Shown here one piece after another: positions 19,150 through 27,900 of a stretch of 35,195 nucleotides of DNA. The stretch covers positions 197,105-232,299 of the forward strand of contig NW_019775421.1 of the NCBI RefSeq assembly GCF_001039355.2. Direction: 5' to 3'. Source of the stretch: Lingula anatina. Taxonomy: Eukaryota; Brachiopoda; Lingulata; Lingulida; Lingulidae. Made by a program: the position numbers and the translations under genes. The notes under the pieces were generated by a model. The model saw only the letters and a program-made list of their open reading frames with translations. It ran no database searches and was not told where the DNA came from. How positions within the stretch are numbered: the stretch's first letter is position 1; each line of letters starts with the position of its first letter.

Positions 19150-19978
19150 ATGGCTTTTTCTACAATTCTACTGGTACTGTTGGTGTTACAGGGTGAGGTC
19201 CTATCGTCTGAGTTCAACTATTGCCCCTCAGATGTCAAAGAAGGTAACCTTTTTTATAACAGAAAAAAAGAAAGAAAATTAGAATTCAATTATCATGATA
19301 TAAGAAACATTCATAACATATCTAATTTTTTAATATTTCAAAGAAAAAAATGTAAAAGTTAAAAATAACGTTTACTTTTTACATCACTATTTTTAAATTT
19401 TGTTTTACCAGTTAACTTGACCATCATAGGATGAATTTATATTCAGTGTTTATTTATTTGTCATTTCATTTATTAATTTATTTTTTAAAAACATGGTTTT
19501 TCAAGATAGCCCACTAAGATGGAGCAGAGAACTAGGGGACATGGACTATGCCTGTAAGGGACCCAGCAAGTCTTTGTACTGCTGTGCCGCAGGCTTCACC
19601 AACCTAACTTGGTACCAGAAATCCAGGGACTCGGACACCTGGGACCCATTTCCACCCACAGACTGGATCAACCGAGAAAATGGATACCGCTTGCTGGATC
19701 GCAACGTTACTTTGCTGATAAGTTCTGTGCATACAAAAGACGATGCTTGGTATAGATGCGTGGCTGAGGGAGATGATGGGAGGAATATTACTCATGAGTT
19801 GAAATTAAATGCTGTCTGTGAGTATATTTTTAGAGTGGTCCATAAAAATGACCTTTTCTCTTTTAGCCAGTTAATTTTATTTCATTTTTTTTTTAAATTT
19901 GAAATGGCAGCATGATGCCTGTTTTACATGTAGTATGTATTTTAAAAATATATATATATACAATGGGTGAAAAAAACC

Positions 19979-20021
<43 letters not shown>

Positions 20022-23000
20022 CTCTTACATTATTTCAGCCTGCTCAGGTATAACTGATCCCCCAACTGTGACCTTCCCTCCAAAAGACAAGATTACCAAG
20101 GGATACAGAATTGTCAAACAGACTCTTCCTGGAGAAAATGTTACTTTATTCTGTGAAGGTTTCCTAGGTCGCGACAATGCCAGCTCTACTCCAAATGTCA
20201 TAAGATGGCTGACAAATTTCACGACAACAGCAAATAATGACACCATCTGGCGAGACGTTGAAGATGTTGGGCCAAGGTTTTCTGTGACGAAGGAGGCAAG
20301 GTACAAAAATTAGAGAAATGCACAAAAGATAATTATTTATTTTCTCATCTGTTTACAGTTGAAGGTATGGATTTGCCTGGGACAAACTAGACTTAAATTT
20401 TATTCTAAAAGTTTAGAGACTATTTTAGGTTCTTTTCTGTAACAGACCATGCTGAATACAGTATGCAATAAGTAAAGTGGTCCCAAATTGACTGAAAATG
20501 TGAAGTAAAAATTCATATTTCTCACAGGTATGACAATATGATACTGGGGGCATACCTTATAGTAACAGATGTACAGGTGGAAGACTACACCAAAGTTTTC
20601 AAGTGCGTAATGGCAAATGGAATCGATCCACAACCCACAGTGTTGGCTCATCTAGTTCGGACCCCACCAAGTAAGTTTGATAAAGCAACATATATGTGGT
20701 TACAGGTTTACTATCCAGGATTTTCATGACAAATTGAGTTTTCCTTATGGGAGAAGCAATTCTAGTACTCACAAGTCATTGCTCAACTTGGCCTTTCACT
20801 TGGATTCTCTGTTTTATGATGCCATTTTTAATTAAAATCTTAAGCTCTGAAATTCCTGCCAGCCATTTGACTGTCATGCCTTCCCCACATTTTAGAAGAA
20901 AATATCAACAGCAGACACTTTTATAAAAGGGGGTTTATCATTTTCAAGACCTGAATTGAGAAGGAGAAATTAGCTTTGCTGGAATATTAGCTTAGCCAGG
21001 TCCAGCTAGGTTGGCTGTAAGCTAACGGTATGAAAGTTTTTCGGCTTTTGTTTGATAATTTTTCATTTTCATATGGTTCAAGTACCAAGCTAATTAACAT
21101 TTTTGCTCAAGTTTTATCTTGCCTGATAGATTACTAATTCATTCACATTCTACATTTCAGAACCTTCAGCTCCTAATTACTGGACAAGGAAACAAAGCGT
21201 CATTCTTTCAGTTTCTCTTGTGGCAGCTATAATTCTTGTTGTAACAGTAGTTGTTATTCTGGTTAAATATCAGGTGGAGATAAGACTTTTGTGGAAAGAT
21301 AAATTTAGTCATAAACAAGAAGGTGAGCATTTAGATATTGAAACTAAAATATTTTCTACAAATAAATCAAAGGTACATTTTTTTGTGTTTGTTAAGTTAT
21401 GGAAAGGGAGAGCATAATTTATGCATTGAAATTTGTCTTTATGTAGACAGTTTTTCAACACTGGCATTTGACATGGAAATCAAAGTTGAAAACAAAGTCT
21501 GTATATTGATAAGAAAAAAATAGCATTTTAATTGTTAAAGAAATCAGGAAAGTGGATTATTACTGTGGTATCATTTGATCATTTATTATATTTTTCTACT
21601 TATTCTACAAAATCATATGTGTTTTTTCTAATTCCATTTTATGAATACATGTAATTTAATTAATCATCAGTTGATTCGACAATTTTTTTATTTATTCCTT
21701 TATTCCTTTGTTTTTATTTATTTATTTATTTTCTTTCAGATGATAAAGAACACGATGCATTTGTCTATGTATCTCAGAAGTGTGACAGGGAGAGGCTATT
21801 TGTGCACAGAAAACTAAGGCCCAAGCTGGAAGGAGAGTTTAAGTATAAGATAATTATAGAGGCTCGGGACTTCAGATGTGGAGAATGTGAGTCATTTCTG
21901 ATTATTTTTTTCACCATTTCCATCCTCACTCATTCAGGAGCTAATATATGCACCCAAAATTACACAAAATATAACCAGTTATAATTAATTAGCTTATTAT
22001 TTATTTATTTCCCTTTGTTGGTTTGTCTGACTTTGTCATCAATTTGACTACCTTACCCAAAAAGTGACAGATGCATCTTGATGAAATTTTCAGGATAAAT
22101 TTAGAAAGTGGCTTACATAATCAGAACCGACAAGATTAATTAATTATAAAAAAATTAATAAATTAAAATTGAGAATTCTTGGAGCTTCCTTGGTGGAGAT
22201 CAGTGCTCACCGAGTGCTTAATTAATTTCCGGTCACAAAATCTTTTTTTTAATATTTCAGCTATTCCAACACTATTGGACAATGCAGTGAGCTCCAGTCG
22301 TTGCTTCATCATAGTTCTCTCGCGCGCCATGCTGGAGGAGCCATACTTTGACTTCATCTTTCATGTAGCTGTGAAAGAGCATCGGCGCATAGTTTTCATC
22401 CTATTTGAAGATATCCAAGACAGCGAGTGGGAGGCATACAAAAAGAAGAACAGGGACAAAGAACTTGTTCAGAAGGCATTAAAGGTGCTGAAAAAATTGC
22501 GATGGCACCCTGTTGATGAGGAAGGAGGTGTTTCATCGCAGAATATTGCCAAGAAAAATGAAATGTTTTGGAAAAAACTACGCTTGTATTTACCACCCCA
22601 GAAAATCCAAAAGGTCCGTGGAAATTTAACAACATCCAACAGACGCCCTGGTCAGGAGAGCACATCAAGCACGTCTGCACACTGCCCTTTGATTTCTTCA
22701 ACAAATTCTCACTCTTTGAGCTGCCCTACACCGTCTGCTATCCCCATTCCTGTAGAAATTGATGACAATGTTTTCTTCCCACCAAACGACCCAGATGTCA
22801 CAGAAATCAAAGTAGACATCCATTCCAGTACATCTCCTGAACATCCAGACTCAACTTCTCATGAAATAATAGACATGAATAGCATTGGTAGCTGCCCAGA
22901 AGGTCACCAGGCCAATCCAAATCAAATTATGGTAGACATGAAAGGTGAAGGTCAAGCTAAAAGTGAAGGTCAAGGTCACATTGGAGGTCACCCAGAACCT

Positions 23001-23099
23001 CAAGGTCTGGGCAAGGCTCTTGACATACCCAATGCAAACTTTCAATCCATGCAGTCAACAGACAGTGGTTATGAGAAAAGTGTCTCTCCGCAGACTTGA
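19150..23099 (+). CDS. Interleukin-1-receptor-like Ig-TIR transmembrane receptor (seven coding exons)
   Basis: Type I membrane receptor of 652 residues. Coding exons are 19150-19243, 19506-19817, 20039-20300, 20528-20670, 21161-21322, 21740-21886 and 22261-23099. All introns are GT-AG; phases are 1,1,2,1,1,1, so each Ig unit is bounded by phase-1 introns as is usual for Ig modules. Layout: signal peptide about 1-20 (hydrophobic ILLVLLVL); Ig1 about 40-135 (C57 or C58 to C116, W67, DDAWYRC); Ig2 about 140-268 (C174 to C249, W192, with phase-2 intron inside); membrane span about 283-305; IL-1R-type juxtamembrane EIRLLWKDKF (310-319); TIR about 328-486 with box 1 HDAFVYVS, box 2 ARDFRCGES, and box 3 FWKKLRLYLP from F476; Ser/Thr/Pro-rich tail 487-652. 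The canonical box-2 proline is replaced by Cys (C371). Vertebrate IL-1 receptors usually have three Ig domains; this has two. Several N-glycosylation sequons sit outside. It presumably signals through MyD88-like adaptors. A Toll receptor is excluded by the absence of leucine-rich repeats. Confidence 0.92.
19979..20019. repeat. (TTA)n microsatellite in receptor intron 2
   Basis: About 13 TTA repeats, ending roughly 20 bp upstream of the acceptor of coding exon 3 (20037-20038). Its length could affect splicing, and the frame through it encodes only poly-Tyr, so it is not exon. Confidence 0.95.
20671..21160 (+). other. Intron 4 of the Ig-TIR receptor gene
   Basis: 490-bp intron (gtaagt to tacatttcag) between Ig2 and the membrane-span exon. 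No feature recognised. The similar intron at 21323-21739 is also empty apart from T-rich attta and tttatt repeats before its acceptor, and 21887-22260 is likewise featureless. Confidence 0.85.
22901..22990 (+). repeat. Cluster of five AGGTCA hexamers in the receptor tail
   Basis: AGGTCA occurs at 22901, 22949, 22967, 22973 and 22985, the third and fourth abutting as a direct repeat without spacer. The segment is coding (residues around KGEGQAKSEGQGHIGGH of the receptor tail). AGGTCA is the nuclear-receptor half-site; a slipped GAAGGTCAAG coding repeat is the simpler explanation. Confidence 0.6.
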
Positions 23100-23195
23100 G
23101 GCAAGAAAAACACCATACGACAATTATGCTTAAATTTTAATTCTGTAATTTCTTGGAAGTGCTTAGTTTTGACATGTTTGGGTTATTACAGAAAT

Positions 23196-23363
23196 CAGGA
23201 GCAGATTTAGGCCGTCTTCTGGGTCTTCTGGAGGACGGTCAGATTTTCAAGTTTACATTGACGGGTATCTTATTTTTCCTGTCGGAAGACAGTCAAAAAT
23301 GGAGGATGGCACAATAAAGATAATTTGGAAGCCTGTCAGAAAATATGTCTGGATCTGCCCCTG
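23196..23363. mobile_element. hAT-like MITE, copy B
   Basis: 168 bp, related to 8632-8784, with termini CAGGAGCAGATTTA and, on the right reverse-complemented, CAGGGGCAGATCC. It differs mainly by an extra block (ttctggaggacggtc) and substitutions. The flanks share GAAAT (23191-23195 on the left; 23364-23368 on the right), possibly the remnant of an 8-bp target duplication. It lies just downstream of the receptor stop codon and is probably transcribed as part of the 3' UTR. Confidence 0.8.
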
Positions 23364-24321
23364 GAAATCCACAGTGCAGTAGACCTTTATTGTGCTTCAA
23401 AGTGCTTGCTGATGGTGATTTGCACCTTCATCTGGCATATGCTCTGTATTCTAACCCTTACTGTGATTTTCCTGCGACATCAAATTTTCCTCTAAAAAAA
23501 AAAAAACTTAACTGCACAGCAATCATAATTAAGCTTGGCTTTTCCTTGCACTTGGATTTGATGTTATAGGCTATTAATTCTTATATTTATAATTTCATTT
23601 TAAATGACTGAATATAGTTCATTAGCCCAACATCTCAATGTACATGCAATATCGAGCGTATACTTACTATAATAGGTTCTCAAATTGGAAAGGTACTCAT
23701 AAGTAGCTTTTCAGGATATATAGACCTACATTTTTTTCAAATGTGGACAAAATACAATTAATGGAAATGGGAGATGTATGATAATTTGAGGGTTAGTTTC
23801 CAGTAAGGTGTCTCTGAAACTCGTGGTGACTGAATTATGCCGTCCAGTGTAAAGTAAGAGAAATACTAATGTATAACAGAATAAGGACCACTGACATAAT
23901 TAACATTTTGAAAAACTAAATAATTCTAATCAGTCATTTTAGTCATGGTGGTGCTTGCATGGCAAAAATCAAAATATTTTTTTTTAGAATGAATCTCTGT
24001 AAAAATGCTGTAAATGCCTAGATTATTATGACTCTTTGGCATTTTTGTAGTGTTTTCAGATAGATACCTAACCAGTATGTTCTTCTGTGCAAATAACAGT
24101 ATCACTATGCATATGCCAATGAGAGATATCTCAGTATTACTTCTGTTTATATAATATTCAGTATGCATTTTAAATTATGCAAGTGTGCTTTGCTTTTAGA
24201 ATGCAGGTATGCTTTTTTCCAAGTTGTTTGTATCTGTATACGGAATTTTTTAAGGAAAATGTTTACTGCTTTGTTTTTTAACTGATTGTTGAAAAACATC
24301 AACTGCCATATATATATGTGA

Positions 24322-24327
24322 AATAAA
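24322..24327 (+). promoter_or_regulatory. Polyadenylation signal candidate, receptor gene
   Basis: AATAAA 1.2 kb after the stop codon in gtgaaataaatatc. A second AATAAA is at 24548-24553. Choice between them cannot be made from sequence. Confidence 0.35.
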
Positions 24328-24553
24328 TATCAATTACTAGTTTATTTCATTTTTAATACATAACTTTGGGTCTATAATTTTTAAATTAAAATTGAAACTT
24401 TTTATCATTGTACATAATTATGTGAAGTGCAAAACCTTTCCCCAGGGTTCAGTGTGAAGCCCTTTACTGAAGCCATTTGATTAATTTCACTTGGAATCAA
24501 TATACTTATGAAGACCAAACTTTCAAACTGCTTTTAAGTTTAACGTTAATAAA

Positions 24554-26176
24554 GCTAGTTAATTCAGTCATTTCATAAGGAAATCATTGTAGCCTACTTA
24601 ATTGCGAAGCCAAAACCTAATGCATTTCTTTTTAATCAAGAAGCTACTCACTGAAGCCACGGATAGTAATTTAGTTAATTTTGCCCCCTCCTGCTCCCCC
24701 CCCCCCCCTCTCCCTTCGGGAGTGCTGGTATGCTGATGAGTACACTCTCCCCGTCTCCCGGTCTGCTTGGCAAAAGCAAGACTGCATTGAAAATTATGTA
24801 TTGCGTTAGGTGAGACAAGCTGACCAGCGCTAAACGTAGCGCACCTGCAGCAATCGCCAAATCTTCAAAACAAAACAGCTCGCATGATGGAAACAATTTT
24901 AAACTCGCTTGCTGTTTGACGTGTTCTTTATCTTGGATAGTATAAAAAATTCGTTTGTTTTGAAATTACACGGAATGCACTGAAATTTGTAGTATTCCTT
25001 GTCTCCACTCCACTGACAACCCAAGAAAACTAGCTGCCCCCCACCCAGCACACACACACACACACATTCTACCCTGTGCAGGCCCTTAGCCAGCAATTTC
25101 AAGTGGGGGGTTCTTTTTCTGAAAAAGTGGACCTTTTACCATAAAATTTTTATGTACCTAGATCAAATTTTACCCAGAGTGGACTTTTTCCAGCAAAAAG
25201 GGCGGTTCTTTCGAACCCCCCGACCCCCCCCCTGGCTACGGGCATGCTGTGCATAGCCCTGCTCAAATATTAGACCATATTAAATGTCACCAGATTGAAT
25301 ATTTTTCTCCTAATAACGTGAGTCAATGCATTACATATTTATAAATGTCAAGCGCACCTCATTTCCCTATAATAATTTGGTATACTCGCACCGGTCATGT
25401 CTAAAAACTGGCTGATGCAAGGACGTACGTTTTTTTCGTAGGCCTACAGTATAACATACCAGTATATGGCCGTCTGACCCTAGCGCGACTATAACTGTAA
25501 TTCTGTAAAAACCAGATATTAGGTCAGGACTGAGAATATACTATAGTTTAACTAGTAATTTCAATTTCAAACGACACACACACACACACATATATATGAA
25601 CACATGCCCGTCTCAAGTGCCACTAAAACAATATGAAAGAATATGTAGAATAAGGCCGTGTATTATTAACAAATAATTTTTTATTGTTAATATTCTCATC
25701 ATCACCACCATAGCTATTATAATTATAATTTTATCATGATTAAATTAATTTTCCGGGTCATCTAAATTTTCATTCTTTTTATTATTCAACTATTTATTTC
25801 TTTATTTAATATTCATTTATTTATTTGCGATATAAACTAGTACATTTGACTAAGGCACCTTGGGCGACAGGTAGGCCTAACCTATTTTGCGCAAAGTGGG
25901 GTTGTTTGGTACATCACCATGCACAATACGCTGTAATTAATGATTAAACGTAGTAAACACAAACCAAAGAGGCTTGCAAGATCTAAAAATAATCTGCCCT
26001 ACTTTAAATATTACAATACCGTAAGTATTGAAAAGGGCGACAATAATGCAAGGAAGTATTGTTTATTTGTACAAGAGCTTCGATCATTCCCGGTAGCATG
26101 TGAAAATAAAAGGCTTACAACGGAAAACCGCATGATCACGCCATGCAGACCAATCAAAACGAGGCTAAGATAACGT
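24554..26176. other. Intergenic region
   Basis: No recognisable gene. It contains a poly-C run at about 24697-24708, CA repeats at about 25050-25065 and 25574-25590, a transposon-like inverted repeat (25081-25246), AT-rich sequence rich in tatttattt, and a CCAAT box at 26150-26154 that may belong to the next gene's promoter. The frame at 25940-26173 is basic but resembles nothing I know. Confidence 0.5.
25081..25246. mobile_element. Short inverted-repeat element flanked by CTGTGCA
   Basis: About 166 bp. The left end GGCCCTTAGCCAG pairs with the right end, whose reverse complement is GCCCGTAGCCAG preceded by three extra bases. CTGTGCA occurs immediately outside on both sides (25074-25080, 25247-25253), as expected of a 7- to 8-bp target duplication. 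Internally there are GTGGACCTTTT and GTGGACTTTTT segments, plus poly-G and poly-C near the two ends. Probably a hAT-type non-autonomous element. Confidence 0.65.
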
Positions 26177-26576
26177 GATTTGCGTTCAACGTACGGGGAG
26201 AAAGGTTGTAGGGCAGTCTCGTTTTCTTTTCTCTTAAACAGAATAATCAGCTAAAAACTTTATATTTAGTAGCAAAGTTATTAAAAGATAAATACTGAGT
26301 ATCATCAAAATTAAATTGAAGCCAAAATATTGTTTAAAATTTGGAAGTATTTAACAATGTTGGTACCGGCTATTCCAACCTTCTACCCCTCAGAGTTAAA
26401 ATCGACTGACCTTGGATCAGGAAACAAATATACACAAACAGTACCATCACATCAGTGCTGTGATCGATTCAGGAGTAATTCGGTGTCAGAGAAATATCGA
26501 CCAGAATTCTAGACAACAACCCACATTTTTAGGCAGCCGTTTGAGGAGCGAGACGTACCCTAAACAGAAATTCACC
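26177..26576 (+). promoter_or_regulatory. 5' leader/promoter region of the MID1IP1-like gene
   Basis: Upstream sequence with a CCAAT box just before it (26150-26154) and a possible acceptor cttaaacag at 26240 that could join an upstream non-coding exon. No clear TATA box; tttatattta near 26259-26267 is weak. Extent is a guess. Confidence 0.3.
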
Positions 26577-27092
26577 ATGGAGGAGAATTCAAACCCGAGA
26601 TGGAATTATAACAACGTGAACAACCTTGAACGGCCAGCGAAACAATCTCTCTCGGCCTGTATGAATAAATTTGTGCAAGCCGTCGATAGCATGGACAGCA
26701 CTGTTATGATTCCCAGTCGCCTTCGAGACATGGATATTGAGATTATCCCCGACACAAACAACTCGCAGGAAAAGGCCGTGATACCGGTGGGGATGGAAAT
26801 GAACAATACAGACTTATTGAGCTGCTACCGCATGCTAAACGCGGTCAAAAACGAGCTCGTACGTGGACCGGGGTCTCTAGACACGGACGCGGACGATGAG
26901 ACAGAAAATATGGACGAACAGTCGAAACAGACTGCCAAAATGTTCCGACATCATCTCAGTGGACTGTTCAACGTCTTGCATCAGCTCACCGACGCTGCGA
27001 ACTATCTAACAACAAGATACCAGGACGCAGTATTGCCAGCCACAGGCAACGCCTCCCTTCATACATCGGGGATTTCATCATTCGCATTATAG
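26577..27092 (+). CDS. MID1IP1-like: MID1IP1/Spot14 (THRSP) family protein
   Basis: Single-exon protein of 171 residues, close to vertebrate MID1IP1 in size. In vertebrates this family binds and activates acetyl-CoA carboxylase, promoting lipogenesis; MID1IP1 also binds the microtubule-associated MID1. Family features: the N-terminal motif ACMNKFVQAVDSMDSTVMIPSRLRD (within residues 27-51), the block DLLSCYRMLNAVKNELVRGP (79-98), an acidic linker (102-114), and a C-terminal helical block TAKMFRHHLSGLFNVLHQLTDAANYLTTRYQ (119-149). The start at 26577 has a very strong context (caccATGg) and lies just upstream of the conserved core. The frame is open further upstream to an ATG at 26412, which would add 55 residues with no family similarity, so I prefer 26577. 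The absence of introns matches the intronless coding region of vertebrate relatives. Which vertebrate paralogue it parallels cannot be said. Confidence 0.92.
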   Translation: MEENSNPRWNYNNVNNLERPAKQSLSACMNKFVQAVDSMDSTVMIPSRLRDMDIEIIPDTNNSQEKAVIPVGMEMNNTDLLSCYRMLNAVKNELVRGPGSLDTDADDETENMDEQSKQTAKMFRHHLSGLFNVLHQLTDAANYLTTRYQDAVLPATGNASLHTSGISSFAL

Positions 27093-27900
27093 ACATCTCT
27101 GACCGCAGGCATTGTAAATTAGATGACTATCTCGTGCTTTCTCGATTTCATTCACTCGCTCAAACAATACATAAAGGGGGCGTGGCCCCATCATGATTTA
27201 GACAAATTAGAAGTAGGTAGCCTACTACATATCATTTAATGCGATTATAACGATAGCGCTGTTTTGAATCACAAACTTTTGTTCACCATGACTTGGAGAT
27301 ATTTGTAGATTTGGGAAGTGAATTGTCCATTTGGATGATATAGAACTTGAGAAAGGACTATATTAGTCGGTTCTGTTTCGATGTAGACATTTTATGGCGA
27401 CCTACAGAGACTTGAAAAATGACAGTCTTTCTCAGGCATGCTTGAGTAACTCGTTGTCAACATATTGTTAAAAAGTACATCGTATTTGTTTGATAGAATG
27501 ATAGTGACACTTTTCATCCGAAATTACAAACGTGTATGTGATAAGACGAACATTATTGAATCGAGGGAAAAGTGCAATTTGATAGCAGTTGCAGAGAATT
27601 GAAGCACGGACTTTTGCAGTCAAACCCAGGAGAACTGCAGACGCACAAAACAATCTTCGATCAAACGCTACAGGGTCTGAAAAAACATTTCCCAAAGGCA
27701 GCTTATTATGTTAACGTGAGACATAGACATTGATATACCATATCTGCAATGAGTGTGACTGTACATTACGACCATATATTATATAAATGGAAAAGGATGA
27801 TTCATGTATACGTAATTTACAATGTAAATATCATCGAATTGTTGTCATGATTTTGATACTTGTATCTCACATAATTGTTCCATTTTGTTTACATATTAAA
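27093..27900 (+). other. 3' UTR of the MID1IP1-like gene
   Basis: AT-rich, non-coding, with an ATTAAA polyadenylation variant at 27895-27900. Minus-strand frames here are not genes. Confidence 0.45.

Larger units (their letters stand above)
23100..24553 (+). other. 3' UTR and flank of the Ig-TIR receptor gene
   Basis: Follows the TGA at 23097-23099. It contains a hAT-like element (23196-23363), T- and A-rich sequence and AATAAA motifs at 24322-24327 and 24548-24553, either of which could end the transcript. The frame at 23345-23569 partly derives from the transposon end and is not a gene. Confidence 0.5.

Noticed and set aside
19493-19505. Start codon at 19493 for the Ig1 exon
   Set aside because: The exon begins after an AG at 19505 and joins in phase with the signal-peptide exon at 19243.
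22179-22260. Upstream start at 22179 for the TIR exon
   Set aside because: A clear acceptor ends at 22260 and the preceding exons join in phase, so these bases are intron.
22396-22704. Minus-strand frames across the TIR exon
   Set aside because: Shadows of the real + strand exon.
25940-26173. Basic 77-residue open frame
   Set aside because: No similarity recognised; weak start context and sits in the probable promoter region of the next gene.
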